Shown piece by piece: positions 1 through 9,408 of a DNA stretch of 35,427 nt (position 1 is the stretch's first letter; each line of letters opens with the position of its first letter). This stretch comes from Prevotella sp. (GTDB taxonomy: Bacteria > Bacteroidota > Bacteroidia > Bacteroidales > Bacteroidaceae), in assembly GCA_017449025.1 (NCBI GenBank), contig JAFSKJ010000098.1, forward strand, positions 1 to 35,427, read 5' to 3'. The notes beneath the pieces were generated by a model, which worked only from the letters and a program-made list of their open reading frames with translations, ran no database searches and was not told the origin of the DNA. Position numbers and translations under genes: made by a program.

Positions 1-2
1 CC

Positions 3-113
3 AATGCATCTGCAGAGTCTTTCAATTCAAAGGTGAAGGGCTTAAGAGCGCAGGTGCATGGGGTCAATGACCTGCCCTTCTTCATGTTCCGTTGCGCTAA
101 GATATTTGGTTAG
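3..113 (+). pseudogene. C-terminal end of an IS transposase (cut by window edge)
   Basis: The frame from base 3 reads 36 codons to a TAG at 111-113. It starts NASAESFNSKVKGLRAQ and ends FFMFRCAKIFG. This pattern (ESFN-K-K..R.Q..GV...FF.FR...IFG) is what I know from the C-termini of DDE transposases of the ISL3-like / ISAon1-like type in Bacteroidetes. The rest of the gene lies outside the window, so I cannot tell whether the element is intact. No clear terminal inverted repeat was recognised in the following 330 bases. The family assignment rests on memory of the motif. Confidence 0.6.
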
Positions 114-440
114 GCTGCATATGGGCTATCCACGGACATTCCCCCTGCGCCCGATAAAGAGTTATTGATGTTTACGCAAATCGCGGAGAATTTCAAACTT
201 CTGTATGTAACTAATTCGTAACCTCTCCAATTTGTTGACTCCAAACACGTTTGAAAGTCAATAGGTTATAAAAAATCACTGATTTATGCAAATAAAGTGC
301 CACTCTACGGATGAGGCCTCAATGTTTCTGACTTTTCGGAAAATCAGGATTCTGCTAACACCACTCTCATCGTAGGTTGGACGGAGACTTTTAGCTACCT
401 TTACGAGTCGGCTTTATGCACATGTTATGAAAATCTGCCG
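114..440. other. Gene-free stretch with one hairpin
   Basis: No coding frame is supported here. It probably holds the right end of the transposon whose transposase tail lies at 3-113, then the 3' flank of rnz. One inverted repeat is visible: TTGACT (235-240) and AGTCAA (256-261) with AAAC/GTTT inside. It could fold as a hairpin, but it lies about 180 bases beyond the rnz stop, so a terminator role for rnz is uncertain. Confidence 0.4.
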
Positions 441-1355
441 TTAGACATTGAAAACAGCAAGCTCGTCGGCAAGCTTGGTGTTAGGAAACACTTGCTGGGC
501 CTCGGCAAGCAGTATCTGTTCGTCATTGTAGCGTGAACTGTAGTGTCCGAGTATCAGCTGTCGGGCTTCAGCATCGCGTGCAACCATTGCAGCCTGTCGT
601 GCCGTTGAGTGAAAGTACTTCTGTGCCAGTTGCATGTTGTCCTCGCCGTATGTGCTTTCATGGTAGATGGTGTCTACGCCTTTAAGCTGTTGGTGCAGCT
701 GTGGCAGGTAAATAGTGTCGCTGCAGTAGGCATAGCTGCGCGGCTTGTCGGCAGCGTTTACAAGTCGGCTGTTGCTTATCACCTGCCCGTCGGCAGTAAC
801 CCAGTCGCTTCCTTGCTTTATGTTGTCGAATTGTGAAACGGGAATGCCATAGAAGTCGGTTACTGCCCGGTTTATGTGTGGCAGTAATGGTTTTTCCCTG
901 AATACAAACCCGCATGTGGGCATTCTGTGTGAAAGCGGGAGTGTGCTTACGGTAAGCGAGTGGTCGTCGTAGATGGTTTCCTGCTTGGTGGGGTCAATGG
1001 GGTGGAACACCACCTCGTAGCCAGGGTCTTGGCAGAAGAGTTCCATCTGTCGGTTGAGCATGTCTTCCAACCGTGGCTCAGCGTAAACGTGGAGTGGTGC
1101 TGTCCGTCCGAGCATGCCGAAGGTGCTTATCATGCCTATGAGTCCGAAACAGTGGTCGCCGTGAAGGTGGGAGATGAACACGCAGCTTAGCTTGGTGAAC
1201 CGAATGTGGCAGCGCCTGAGCTGCATTTGTGTGCCTTCGCCACAGTCTACCATCATAAGCTTTCCTCTTGCTTCTACTATTTGTGAAGAGGCATAGTGGC
1301 GAATGGTTGGCAGTGCGCTGCCACATCCGAGGATATGTATTTTGAACGGTTCCAA
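441..1355 (-). CDS. rnz: Ribonuclease Z (tRNA 3' endonuclease)
   Basis: This is a cytoplasmic metallo-beta-lactamase-fold endonuclease that trims tRNA precursors at the 3' end. The zinc-binding motif HLHGDH is at residues 63-68. An N-terminal ILGCGSALPT block, VDCGEGTQ, a LSHRMPTCGF region and the late HSTARQAA and LGHYSSRY blocks complete the family pattern. No ATG lies near the N-terminus. A TTG at 1355 gives MEPFKIHILGCG and 304 residues, the usual length in Bacteroidales as I recall it; a TTG at 1382 would add nine residues (SFVILKKT-like) derived from a TCATT microrepeat. It is the last gene of a minus-strand run after mazG and a lipoprotein gene. The family call is firm, the start less so. 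Confidence 0.93.
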   Translation of the reverse strand: MEPFKIHILGCGSALPTIRHYASSQIVEARGKLMMVDCGEGTQMQLRRCHIRFTKLSCVFISHLHGDHCFGLIGMISTFGMLGRTAPLHVYAEPRLEDMLNRQMELFCQDPGYEVVFHPIDPTKQETIYDDHSLTVSTLPLSHRMPTCGFVFREKPLLPHINRAVTDFYGIPVSQFDNIKQGSDWVTADGQVISNSRLVNAADKPRSYAYCSDTIYLPQLHQQLKGVDTIYHESTYGEDNMQLAQKYFHSTARQAAMVARDAEARQLILGHYSSRYNDEQILLAEAQQVFPNTKLADELAVFNV

Positions 1356-1401
1356 TGTTTTTTTTAAAATGACGAATGACAATCCTTTGGGTTGTAGGAG
1401 A

Positions 1402-2076
1402 TTACATTATGAAGTCGTCGTTAGTTTCATCGTCAAACTTCAGCTCTATGCGGTGTTTTACTTCGTGCCTGTGTCCGTAGTTGTAAGTGTCTTCTGCGTC
1501 CTTTATGACGAGGGTGTCGGGCCCGAGCATGAGCAAGTCGAACTTGAGCACTTCTTCCTCCTCACCGCCTCCTTCTCTCTGGGTAAGCATCTCGAGCTTG
1601 CCGTTGAATATTCGCCATGTCTTGTAGACAACGGAGCTTTGCTCAATGCCTTCTACAATTCCGCCTTCCTTTATGTTGATTCCCATTTCCGAGGAGCCGT
1701 CAAGCGGGTTTGGCATGACCCACTCTCCGAGCAGTGCCGACTGGTTGATGACCATCTTTGCCACGTTTTTCTTGCCCATCATGGGTAGCACGGCTATGCG
1801 GTCTCCATCCTGATAGCCTCCGAACACCATGCCTGCTTCCTGTGCTTCTGTTACTTTGAAGTTTATTGTGTCGCCACTGTCTATGATGACTTGCAGTGTG
1901 TTAATGGATGAGCCGCTTCCGCACAAGCCGTAGACCGTTGAGTCGCGAATGATGGCAGCCACGTCGGCGCTTTCTTCTTCGCTGTTTTGCTTAATCTGCT
2001 GCTGCTCCTTGTTCGAGCAAGCTGCAACCATGAGTGCAGTTGCTGCAATAATGCCAAATGCTTTAAGTTTTTTCAT
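1402..2076 (-). CDS. Predicted lipoprotein, possibly lipocalin-like
   Basis: The product has 224 residues. It starts MKKLKAFGIIAATALMVAACS, so there is a short basic N-region, a hydrophobic stretch and a lipobox (VAAC), which predicts lipid anchoring to the envelope. The mature part is acidic and contains a block GEWVMPNPLDGSSEMGINI and, near the C-terminus, a FDLLMLGPDTLVIKD segment, which suggests a small beta-rich lipocalin-like fold. I do not recognise a characterised homologue. The ATG at 2076 was chosen because the frame upstream of it runs back over the end of mazG and gives no signal sequence. It sits 28 bases after mazG and 20-47 bases before rnz, so the three genes are probably co-transcribed. 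Confidence 0.75.
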   Translation of the reverse strand: MKKLKAFGIIAATALMVAACSNKEQQQIKQNSEEESADVAAIIRDSTVYGLCGSGSSINTLQVIIDSGDTINFKVTEAQEAGMVFGGYQDGDRIAVLPMMGKKNVAKMVINQSALLGEWVMPNPLDGSSEMGINIKEGGIVEGIEQSSVVYKTWRIFNGKLEMLTQREGGGEEEEVLKFDLLMLGPDTLVIKDAEDTYNYGHRHEVKHRIELKFDDETNDDFIM

Positions 2077-2104
2077 ATTCTGTAGTGTTAAATGGTTTTT
2101 GTTG

Positions 2105-2992
2105 CTATTTTGTGTTCTCTTGCTCTTTTGCTTCGTTCCACAGCATGTCCATCTCGGCAAGTGTCATTTCCTGTAATGGCTTGCCTGCTTTGATGCTATG
2201 CTGTTCAATGTAGTTGAAGCGCGAAATGAATTTCTGGTTTGTATGCTCAAGGGCGTTGTCCGGGTTTAGCTTGTATAGGCGTGCGGCATTGATGACAGAG
2301 AAAAGGAAGTCGCCAAGCTCCTCTGTCTGTGTTGTGCGGTCGCCATTCTGCAGTTCTGCTTCCAGTTCGCCTAACTCCTCTCTTACCTTTTTCCACACGT
2401 CCTGCCGGTCTTCCCAGTCGAATCCCACATTGCGTGCCTTGTCCTGTATGCGATAGGCTTTGATGAGTGAGGGTAGGGCAGAGGGCACCCCTGAGAGCAC
2501 CGATTTGTTTCCGTCTTTCTCGCGCAGTTTTATCTGCTCCCAGTTCTCTAACACTTTTTCCTCTGTCTTTGCGTCGGAGAAATCGCTGTTTGGGGAGCTG
2601 TGGGGCATCGGCGACTCATGGGATGGCTCGGGCGTAAAGGGTAATGGCTTGGGCATCTCTGCGCCCATTTGCGATGGGTGATACACGTGCGGGTGGCGGA
2701 ATATCAGCTTGTCGGTCAAGAGGTTGCAGACGTCCGCTATGTCAAATTCTTGCTTCTCAGCGCCAATCTTCGCATAGAAACAAACATGGAGCAACACGTC
2801 GCCCAGCTCCTTGCACACCTCATGGTTGTCGCCCTTCATCAGGGCGTCGCACAGCTCGTAGGTCTCTTCAATGGTGTTTGGGCGCAGGCTCTCATTTGTC
2901 TGCTTTTTGTCCCACGGGCATTTCTCGCGCAGCTCATCGAGCACGTCAAGCATTCGTCCGAAGGCTTTCATTTGTTCTTCTCTTGTGTGCAT
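2105..2992 (-). CDS. mazG: Nucleoside triphosphate pyrophosphohydrolase MazG
   Basis: MazG hydrolyses (d)NTPs to monophosphate and pyrophosphate and is thought to clean up damaged nucleotides. Two all-alpha MazG domains are visible. The first carries CPWDKKQTNESLRPNTIEET and an ELGDVLLHVCFYAKI metal-binding helix; the second carries REELGELEAEL and EELGDFLFSVINAARL. Between them the linker is unusually long: after RHPHVY come about 35 Pro/Ser-rich residues before the conserved EKVLENWEQIK. The start at 2992 (MHTREEQMKAF) is preferred because a promoter at 3018-3049 overlaps the alternative upstream start at 3031. First gene of the mazG - lipoprotein - rnz run, divergent from valS. Confidence 0.93.
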   Translation of the reverse strand: MHTREEQMKAFGRMLDVLDELREKCPWDKKQTNESLRPNTIEETYELCDALMKGDNHEVCKELGDVLLHVCFYAKIGAEKQEFDIADVCNLLTDKLIFRHPHVYHPSQMGAEMPKPLPFTPEPSHESPMPHSSPNSDFSDAKTEEKVLENWEQIKLREKDGNKSVLSGVPSALPSLIKAYRIQDKARNVGFDWEDRQDVWKKVREELGELEAELQNGDRTTQTEELGDFLFSVINAARLYKLNPDNALEHTNQKFISRFNYIEQHSIKAGKPLQEMTLAEMDMLWNEAKEQENTK

Positions 2993-3017
2993 GTGTCTTT
3001 TTCTCTCTGATTTGCGC

Positions 3018-3049
3018 ACAAAGGTAGACATTTTTTTTCATACTGCCAA
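3018..3049 (-). promoter_or_regulatory. Promoter for mazG operon (Bacteroidetes type)
   Basis: On the minus strand, TTG (3047-3049) is followed after 20 bases by TACCTTTGT (3018-3026), matching the Bacteroidetes -33/-7 consensus TTTG / TAnnTTTG. It lies about 25 bases before the mazG ATG at 2992. This placement argues against the longer mazG start at 3031. Confidence 0.65.
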
Positions 3050-3100
3050 AACTTTCTTCCCTTAACCCTTACTTTGCGGTGTTTTTTTCTTCTCTTTTTG

Positions 3101-3131
3101 TTGAAATATGAAATAAAATGTGTACCTTTGC
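3101..3131 (+). promoter_or_regulatory. Promoter for valS (Bacteroidetes type)
   Basis: TTG at 3101-3103, a 19-base spacer, then TACCTTTGC at 3123-3131. This matches the -33/-7 consensus of the Bacteroidetes housekeeping sigma factor and leaves a leader of roughly 15-20 bases before the valS ATG at 3154. Confidence 0.7.
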
Positions 3132-3153
3132 AGCCGTTTAACAAAAATGTATT

Positions 3154-5853
3154 ATGGAAATTGCAAGCAAGTACGACCCAACAGAGGTCGAATCGAAGTG
3201 GTATCAGTATTGGTTAGACCACAAACTTTTTTCCAGTAAGCCTGATGGGCGTGAACCTTACACCATAGTGATTCCCCCGCCCAACGTGACAGGTGTGCTG
3301 CACATGGGGCACATGCTGAACAACACCATTCAGGACATCCTTGTGCGCCGAGCCAGGATGGAGGGAAAGAATGCCTGTTGGGTGCCGGGCACAGACCATG
3401 CCTCAATAGCCACAGAGGCAAAGGTGGTGAAGAAGCTTGCTGCTGAAGGCATAAAGAAACACGACCTTACCCGGGAGCAATTTCTTGAGCATGCCTGGGA
3501 CTGGACACATGAGCATGGAGGAATAATCCTTAAGCAGCTGCGGCGCCTCGGTGCCTCGTGCGACTGGGACCGCACGGCATTCACCATGGATGACACGCGC
3601 AGCAAGAGTGTCATCAATGTGTTTGTCGACCTATACAACAAGGGTTACATCTATAGGGGCCTGCGCATGGTGAACTGGGACCCCAAGGCTCTGACCGCCC
3701 TCTCCACCGAAGAGGTTATCTATAAGGAGGAAAAGAGCCATCTCTTCCATCTGAAATATTATGTGGCTGATTCCATAGACCCCATAAGCCCCATAGGAGA
3801 TAATGTCATCCACCGCGACGAAAAAGGCTACTACGCCGTTGTTGCCACCACGCGCCCTGAGACCATCATGGGCGACACAGCCATGTGTATCAACCCCAAG
3901 GACCCGAAGAACCAGTGGCTCAAGGGGCGCAAGGTGATAGTGCCTCTGGTGGGGCGAGTAATACCTGTCATTGAAGACCGATATGTTGACATCGAGTTCG
4001 GTACAGGATGCCTGAAGGTGACACCAGCCCACGACACCAACGACTACATGCTGGGCAAGACCCACAACTTGGAGACCATCGACATATTCAACCCCGACGG
4101 CACCATCTCCGAGCAGTCGCCCATCTATGTGGGCATGGACCGCATGGAATGCCGCAAGCAGATAGCCAAGGATCTGCAGGAGGCTGGGCTTATGGAGAAG
4201 ATAGAAGACTATACTAACAAGGTGGGCTACTCTGAGCGCAATCCAGACACGGCCATAGAGCCCCGGCTCTCGCTGCAGTGGTTCCTGAAGATGGAGCACT
4301 TTGCCGAGATAGCCCTTAAGCCCGTCATGACTGGCGAGATGAAGTTCTATCCGGAGAAGTACAAGAACACCTATAAGAACTGGCTCGAGAACATTCAGGA
4401 CTGGTGCATCTCGCGACAGTTGTGGTGGGGACACCGCATACCGGCTTACTACTACAACGAGAACGACGACTATGTGGTTGCCTCTACTCGCGAAGAGGCT
4501 TTGAAACTGGCTCAGGAAAAAGATCCAAAGGTGACCGATGCCGACCTGCGCCAGGACGAGGACGCACTTGACACGTGGTTCTCGTCGTGGCTGTGGCCTG
4601 TGTCACTCTTCGACGGCATCAACAATCCCGGCAACGAGGAAATAAACTACTATTATCCCACTTCCGACCTTGTGACAGCCCCCGACATCATTTTCTTCTG
4701 GGTGGCACGCATGATAATGGCAGGCGAGGAGTATATGGGCAAGTACCCCTTCAAGAACGTCTATTTCACCGGTATTGTCCGCGACAAGCTTGGCAGGAAG
4801 ATGTCGAAGTCGCTTGGCAACAGCCCCGACCCCATAGAGCTGATAGAGAAGTTCGGGGCCGACGGCGTGCGCATGGGCATGATGCTCTCTGCTCCTGCCG
4901 GCAACGACATACTCTTCGACGAGGCTCTCTGCGAGCAGGGCCGTAACTTCAACAACAAGATATGGAACGCTTTCCGACTGGTCAAAGGCTGGAAGGTTAG
5001 CAGCGATGCCCAGCAGACAGGAGCCGAGCTGTTGGCCATAAAATGGTTTGAGGCAAAACTCAAGGAGGCTGCCATTGAGCTTGACGACCTGTTCTCAAAA
5101 TACCGCATATCAGAAGCTCTGATGGTGGTTTACAAGCTGTTCTGGGACGAGTTCTCCGGATGGTACCTCGAAATGGTGAAGCCAGCCTACGTCGACGGTC
5201 AGCAACAGCCTGTAAACGCCAAGACTTACGAGGCAACCCTCGATTCCTTCGACAAGCTGCTGAAGATGCTCCACCCATTTATGCCATTCATTACCGAGGA
5301 GCTTTGGCAGGCACTCTACGAGCGTAAGCAGGGAGAGAGCATAATGCGTCAGGAGCTGAAGCTTAGCTCACCCACTGCCGACGAGAAGATGCTGCTCGAC
5401 AATGTGGAGACCATCAAGCAGGTGGTCAGCGGTGTTAGAACGGTACGTGCCCAGAAGAATATTGCCAACAAGGAGAAAATGACGTTGCAGGTGGTTAACT
5501 CACAACTCAGCGGCCAATATGCCGATGCAGTAGTGAAGATGGCCAACCTGGAAACCATCACCCAAGTTAGCGAGAAGGACAGCACCGCCAGCACCTTCAT
5601 GGTGGGCATGACGGAGTATGCCGTTCCACTTGGCAATATGATTGACATCGACGCAGAGATTGAGAAGCAGGAGGCACAGCTCAAGCATCTTGAGGGCTTC
5701 CTGGCCGGAGTCATGAAGAAACTCTCCAATGAGCGCTTTGTGCAGAACGCACCTGAGCAGGTGGTGGCACTTGAGCGCAAGAAGCAGAGCGACGCCGAAG
5801 AGAAGATTGCCGCCCTGCGAGAGTCGATAGCTTCACTCAAGGGCACACGGTAG
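3154..5853 (+). CDS. valS: Valine--tRNA ligase
   Basis: This cytoplasmic class I aminoacyl-tRNA synthetase charges tRNA-Val. The 899-residue product is full length. It has the HIGH-type motif HMGH at residues 50-53 within [12 protein letters not shown], the [10 protein letters not shown] block, KMSKS at 549-553, the anticodon-binding region after it, and the C-terminal coiled-coil arm (about residues 830-897, rich in Glu, Lys and Leu). The editing (CP1) domain includes [12 protein letters not shown] and [12 protein letters not shown]. It starts 18-23 bases downstream of its predicted transcription start. Its last 21 bases overlap the end of ispE on the opposite strand. Confidence 0.98.
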   Translation: MEIASKYDPTEVESKWYQYWLDHKLFSSKPDGREPYTIVIPPPNVTGVLHMGHMLNNTIQDILVRRARMEGKNACWVPGTDHASIATEAKVVKKLAAEGIKKHDLTREQFLEHAWDWTHEHGGIILKQLRRLGASCDWDRTAFTMDDTRSKSVINVFVDLYNKGYIYRGLRMVNWDPKALTALSTEEVIYKEEKSHLFHLKYYVADSIDPISPIGDNVIHRDEKGYYAVVATTRPETIMGDTAMCINPKDPKNQWLKGRKVIVPLVGRVIPVIEDRYVDIEFGTGCLKVTPAHDTNDYMLGKTHNLETIDIFNPDGTISEQSPIYVGMDRMECRKQIAKDLQEAGLMEKIEDYTNKVGYSERNPDTAIEPRLSLQWFLKMEHFAEIALKPVMTGEMKFYPEKYKNTYKNWLENIQDWCISRQLWWGHRIPAYYYNENDDYVVASTREEALKLAQEKDPKVTDADLRQDEDALDTWFSSWLWPVSLFDGINNPGNEEINYYYPTSDLVTAPDIIFFWVARMIMAGEEYMGKYPFKNVYFTGIVRDKLGRKMSKSLGNSPDPIELIEKFGADGVRMGMMLSAPAGNDILFDEALCEQGRNFNNKIWNAFRLVKGWKVSSDAQQTGAELLAIKWFEAKLKEAAIELDDLFSKYRISEALMVVYKLFWDEFSGWYLEMVKPAYVDGQQQPVNAKTYEATLDSFDKLLKMLHPFMPFITEELWQALYERKQGESIMRQELKLSSPTADEKMLLDNVETIKQVVSGVRTVRAQKNIANKEKMTLQVVNSQLSGQYADAVVKMANLETITQVSEKDSTASTFMVGMTEYAVPLGNMIDIDAEIEKQEAQLKHLEGFLAGVMKKLSNERFVQNAPEQVVALERKKQSDAEEKIAALRESIASLKGTR

Positions 5854-6678
5854 GCAGACGGCATAAACGCCTTCACCGCCGAACAGTCCTTCTGCATCAA
5901 CAGGCTCTCGGAACAGCCCGAAGAGGGCCGAACCACTTCCCGACATGGCAGCATAGACGGCACCGAGGTCATAGAGGCGCTGTTTTATGCTGCCAATTTT
6001 TGGGTGTATGGCAAATACGCTCTTCTCAAAGTCGTTGGTAAGACTGTCGCGCCAAGACTCCACAGGCTGCATTACCACGTCGCGGCAGCATAGTGAAGGA
6101 TACTTGGGAGTGACGAGAGAGAATGCCTCGCGTGTGGAGACGGGTATGTTAGGGCGCACCACGCATATCCAGTAGCCGCTCAGGTCGATGTCTATCGGCG
6201 TCAGCCTTTCGCCAATGCCCTCTGCATACGCGGGCCTGCTGTCAACGAAGAAGGGACAGTCGGCTCCAAGCCGTGCAGCCCGCTCTATAAGTTGTTCTCT
6301 CGTCAGCCCCAACCTGTACTCACTGTTAAGCAGGGTGAGCATTGCCGTGCCGTCGCTCGAGCCGCCGCCCATCCCCGCCTGAGTGGGTATGTGCTTGTGC
6401 AGGTGCACGTGCAGGCGTGGCAGTTGCGGGAAGTCGGCCTTCAGCTGCTGGTAGGCCTTCACCACCAGGTTCTTCTGTTCTTCGCCGTCAATGCTAATGC
6501 CTGTCACCTTGAGGTCGCAGTCCACAGCAGACGGGAACTTCTCGTCCATCTCAAACACCTCGATGGCATCGCGAATGTTTACAGGGAAAAACACAGTGTT
6601 CAGGTTGTGGTAGCCGTCGGGCCTGCGTTCCACAACGTTCAGGCCGAGATTGATTTTTGCTAATGGAAACTTTATCAT
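5833..6678 (-). CDS. ispE: 4-diphosphocytidyl-2-C-methyl-D-erythritol kinase
   Basis: IspE phosphorylates CDP-methylerythritol in the non-mevalonate (MEP) isoprenoid pathway in the cytoplasm. The 281-residue product has the GHMP kinase pattern: AKINLGLNV at the N-terminus, the ATP-binding glycine-rich motif [17 protein letters not shown] around residues 95-110, and a C-terminal [12 protein letters not shown] block. The ATG at 6678 gives [13 protein letters not shown], the usual N-terminus. It converges on valS and shares its last 21 bases with the valS 3' end, so there is no room for a terminator between the two genes. ansA lies just upstream, 18 bases away on the same strand, so the two are probably co-transcribed. 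Confidence 0.95.
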   Translation of the reverse strand: MIKFPLAKINLGLNVVERRPDGYHNLNTVFFPVNIRDAIEVFEMDEKFPSAVDCDLKVTGISIDGEEQKNLVVKAYQQLKADFPQLPRLHVHLHKHIPTQAGMGGGSSDGTAMLTLLNSEYRLGLTREQLIERAARLGADCPFFVDSRPAYAEGIGERLTPIDIDLSGYWICVVRPNIPVSTREAFSLVTPKYPSLCCRDVVMQPVESWRDSLTNDFEKSVFAIHPKIGSIKQRLYDLGAVYAAMSGSGSALFGLFREPVDAEGLFGGEGVYAVCLPCALE

Positions 6679-6696
6679 GCTCTGTTCTTGCTTTAT

Positions 6697-7728
6697 TCAC
6701 ATTGTCATTTCTCCACGGATGGACATTGACATCATCTGCCTCACTTTGTCGGGGTTGTCAGGGTAAAGAGCCTGCAGGTACATCAGTTTCGTGACAGCAG
6801 CTTCAACAGTGGAGTCGCGTCCGCTTATTACTCCCGCCTTCTGCAGGTGGTAACCGCAGTCGTAGCGGCTCATCTCCACTGCCCCCTGCATGCACTGGCT
6901 TATGTTCACTATCACCTTTCCCCGCCTTGTACCCTCCTCAAGAGCATTTAGTAGCCACTGACGCTGAGGAGCATTGCCCGACCCGAAGGTGCGCATCACT
7001 ATTGCCTTCAGGTCGGGGGCTTCTATGATGTGATTAATCATCTCCTCGCGGATGCCGGGAAAGAGTGAGAAAATCACTACGTTGTCGTCGAGCTGGAAGT
7101 GCGGAGTCATAGGCATGTTCATGTCCGGAGTAAGAATGCGGTTGCGATGATAGCATATATTCACTCCTGCCTCTGCTAAGTGGGGGTAGTTGAACGACTC
7201 GAAGGCGTTGAACTCCTCGGCACTCTGCTTCGTGGTGCGGTTTCCGCGCAACAGGTGCCCGCCAAAGTATATGCCCACCTCGGGCACCATCGCCAGCCCC
7301 CTCTCGTCTTTCGCCGCGGCTATCTCAATGCTTGTGATAAGGTTCTCTTTGCCGTCGGTGCGCAACTGGCCTATGGGCAGCTGGCTGCCGGTGAAGACAA
7401 CAGGCTTTGTAAGGTTCTCCAGCATAAAGGATAGTGCCGAGGCCGTATATGCCATGGTGTCGGTGCCATGTAGCACCACGAAACCGTCATAGTCTGAATA
7501 GTTGTCGGCTATGCAATGGCTCAGCTCCGTCCATTTTTCCGGCGACATGTTGCTCGAGTCTATAGGTGGCTTGAACTGGTATGTGTCGATAATCGTGTCG
7601 AACTGCTTCAGCTCAGCCACATTGTACAGCAGCTGCTCAAAGTCGAAAGGCTCAAGCGCCTGCGTTGCAGGATTGCGTTTCATGCCAATCGTGCCGCCAG
7701 TGTAGATAAGTAAAACCTTGCTCTGCAT
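6697..7728 (-). CDS. ansA: Type I L-asparaginase (cytoplasmic)
   Basis: This enzyme hydrolyses L-asparagine to aspartate and ammonia. The 343-residue product has no signal peptide. It has the N-terminal active-site motif LLIYTGGTIGM (catalytic Thr13) and the second motif VVLHGTDTMAYTASALSFML, followed by PVVFTGSQLPIG and VVIFSLFPGI. The C-terminal third includes VIVNISQCMQGAVEMSRYDCG, typical of the AnsA/GatD-like family. The ATG at 7728 was chosen because MQSKVLLIYTGG fits the family and because the upstream ATG at 7788 falls inside the predicted promoter. ispE follows 18 bases downstream. Confidence 0.95.
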   Translation of the reverse strand: MQSKVLLIYTGGTIGMKRNPATQALEPFDFEQLLYNVAELKQFDTIIDTYQFKPPIDSSNMSPEKWTELSHCIADNYSDYDGFVVLHGTDTMAYTASALSFMLENLTKPVVFTGSQLPIGQLRTDGKENLITSIEIAAAKDERGLAMVPEVGIYFGGHLLRGNRTTKQSAEEFNAFESFNYPHLAEAGVNICYHRNRILTPDMNMPMTPHFQLDDNVVIFSLFPGIREEMINHIIEAPDLKAIVMRTFGSGNAPQRQWLLNALEEGTRRGKVIVNISQCMQGAVEMSRYDCGYHLQKAGVISGRDSTVEAAVTKLMYLQALYPDNPDKVRQMMSMSIRGEMTM

Positions 7729-7784
7729 AGTTCCGTTCCCTGCCGTCCTCTGTCTTTGTTGTTCTTTACTGTTTGTTATGTGCT

Positions 7785-7816
7785 GCAAAGTTACGAAAAA
7801 AGCTTATAACAAGCAA
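7785..7816 (-). promoter_or_regulatory. Promoter for ansA-ispE (Bacteroidetes type)
   Basis: On the minus strand TAACTTTGC (7785-7793) is preceded after about 20 bases by TTG. This fits the Bacteroidetes -33/-7 consensus and gives a leader of about 50 bases before the ansA ATG at 7728. It also rules against a start at 7788. Confidence 0.6.
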
Positions 7817-7908
7817 CGGATTTCGGAGAATTAACTCAATTCGACCGTAAATCTAACTACGGTTAACTCCAAAATTACATAGTGTGTGTAAAAAAAATGG
7901 GGCTGCGA

Positions 7909-7937
7909 TGTCACAAAATCGTAATTTCTGCGTATTA
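7909..7937 (+). promoter_or_regulatory. Possible ECF-sigma-dependent promoter of the sigma operon
   Basis: The 150 bases upstream of the sigma gene hold no TAnnTTTG box. Instead TGTCAC (7909-7914) and CGTATTA (7931-7937), separated by 16 bases, resemble a -35/CGT-type -10 pair as used by ECF sigma factors. Autoregulation of the operon is therefore plausible. This is inference from spacing and sequence only. Confidence 0.35.
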
Positions 7938-7957
7938 TATATAAAGAGACAGTCAGA

Positions 7958-8425
7958 ATGACGCAAGAAGAATACAAGGAAGAAGCGCTACGGCTACGAC
8001 CACGACTGCTGCAGACGGCTCGACGATACCTGAACGAGGATGCAGCCGAAGACACGGTGCAAGACGTGCTGCTGCGCTTGTGGCAGATGGTTGACACCCT
8101 TTGCATGCCCATCGACGCACTGGCCACGGTGCTCGTACGCAACTTCTGCGTAGACAGACTGAGGCGGGAAAGGCCATCGCAGACGCTGAACGCCAACTAT
8201 GAACAGGCCGATGAGACCGAGACCGACGAGCGCATAGAGCGTGTTTTGGCTATGATAGACACTCTGCCAACCCTGCAGCAGACCATACTGCGACTGCGAC
8301 ATGTCGAGGGAATGGGGATGAGGGAGATAGCCAACCTGACAGGTTGCAGTGAGGTGGCAATACGCAAAACGCTGAGTCGGGCACGACAGGCATTGAAACA
8401 ACAATACGAGAAAAGATATGAATAA
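7958..8425 (+). CDS. RNA polymerase sigma factor, ECF (sigma-70) family
   Basis: This is a 155-residue alternative sigma factor. Region 2 spans about residues 12-70, with the DAAEDTVQDVLLRLWQ block that binds core polymerase and the -10 element. Region 4 spans about residues 100-150 and has the helix-turn-helix MREIANLTGCSEVAIRKTLSRARQ. Its 3' end overlaps the next gene by 8 bases (ATG at 8418), which suggests translational coupling with the putative anti-sigma factor. The operon layout (sigma, membrane protein, two exported proteins) suggests it responds to envelope or surface conditions. The signal is unknown. Confidence 0.92.
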   Translation: MTQEEYKEEALRLRPRLLQTARRYLNEDAAEDTVQDVLLRLWQMVDTLCMPIDALATVLVRNFCVDRLRRERPSQTLNANYEQADETETDERIERVLAMIDTLPTLQQTILRLRHVEGMGMREIANLTGCSEVAIRKTLSRARQALKQQYEKRYE

Positions 8426-8846
8426 ATTGCTGAGAATAAGAACCCTGACCGACAAGTTCTTCGACGGCATAACCACGTCGGAGGAGGAGCAGGAGCTGTA
8501 CGATTTCTACCGGAAGGACGACATACCTGATGACCTGCGGCACAACCGTGAGCTGTTCATGGACTTGGCGGCGCTAAACACTCTCACTCCGAACGCTCGG
8601 CAGATTGTGCCACACCGTCATCGTAGCTGGTGGATAGCTGCAGCAGTGATTGCCATGCTGATAATTGGCGGTGCAGCCATCTACCGCTATCAACTTGACA
8701 ACGAGTGTGTGGCATATATCTACGGCAAGCGGGTGACCGACCGCAAGGTAGTTCTCGGCGAGATGCAACGGACGATGACCGCCATGACCGCCGACGGCAG
8801 CGACGTGGTGGAGGTAGAACTGAAGGCTATGTTTGGAAACGAATAA
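8418..8846 (+). CDS. Putative membrane-bound anti-sigma factor
   Basis: This is a 142-residue protein with a cytoplasmic N-terminal half containing LTDKFFDGITTSEEEQELYDFY, typical of small zinc-free anti-sigma domains in Bacteroidetes. A single membrane helix follows at about residues 72-90 (WWIAAAVIAMLIIGGAAIY), then a short external tail of about 50 residues. It overlaps the sigma gene by 8 bases, and that arrangement is the main support for the function. There is no FecR or ZAS signature. It could instead be a membrane protein of unknown function. Confidence 0.65.
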   Translation: MNKLLRIRTLTDKFFDGITTSEEEQELYDFYRKDDIPDDLRHNRELFMDLAALNTLTPNARQIVPHRHRSWWIAAAVIAMLIIGGAAIYRYQLDNECVAYIYGKRVTDRKVVLGEMQRTMTAMTADGSDVVEVELKAMFGNE

Positions 8847-8894
8847 GAAATTGGAATGGATTTTTAAGTTTATGAGTTTATAAGTGTGTGAGTT

Positions 8895-9362
8895 ATGAAA
8901 CGTATCCTATATTTGTCATTTATCATTTTTCAGTTGTCGTTTGGTGACACTGCTGCGCAGACAGGACTGAAAATAAACGAGCTGTTCGAGGGTCGCATCA
9001 TTCCGCAGGAGCGAATGGTGGAAACCCGTGTGCGAGGCAAGACACTTGCCAAGTACCAGCTGACATACTACCGCAGCGTGCGCTGTAACGTTAGCGAACA
9101 AGAGGCCGAAAGGCTGTTGAAGATGGTGGAGGCCGATGGCAAGGGACACTTTGCCATGGGTAGCGACAAGGCCAGCAAAACCATGTTCGGCAAGGAGCAT
9201 AGCCTCACCTTCAAGACGCAAGTGAGGAAACAGGGCGACAAGAACTGCTTCCTGTGCTATCAGGTGTTCTGGAAGGGCAAGGCGTCGGAACGACAGGTAA
9301 CCGTCATCTACATGGAGGGACCAGTCAAAAGCCTCGAGCAATTGGAGGAACTGTTGAAATAG
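8895..9362 (+). CDS. Small exported protein, DUF6108-like
   Basis: The product has 155 residues. The N-terminus MKRILYLSFIIFQLSFGDTAAQ is a Sec signal peptide with likely cleavage after AAQ or nearby. The mature part is basic, with LKINELFEGRIIP, RVRGKTLAKYQLTYYRS and a final helix KSLEQLEELLK. I associate such proteins with the DUF6108 family that sits in sigma-factor operons of Bacteroidales, but I could not check this. It starts 48 bases after the putative anti-sigma gene. Its first 18 codons closely resemble those of the next gene, which points to a duplicated leader (see findings). Confidence 0.7.
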   Translation: MKRILYLSFIIFQLSFGDTAAQTGLKINELFEGRIIPQERMVETRVRGKTLAKYQLTYYRSVRCNVSEQEAERLLKMVEADGKGHFAMGSDKASKTMFGKEHSLTFKTQVRKQGDKNCFLCYQVFWKGKASERQVTVIYMEGPVKSLEQLEELLK

Positions 9363-9408
9363 TTTGTTTTACTTTATAAGTTAATTAGTTTTTTTTAGTT
9401 TGTGAGTT

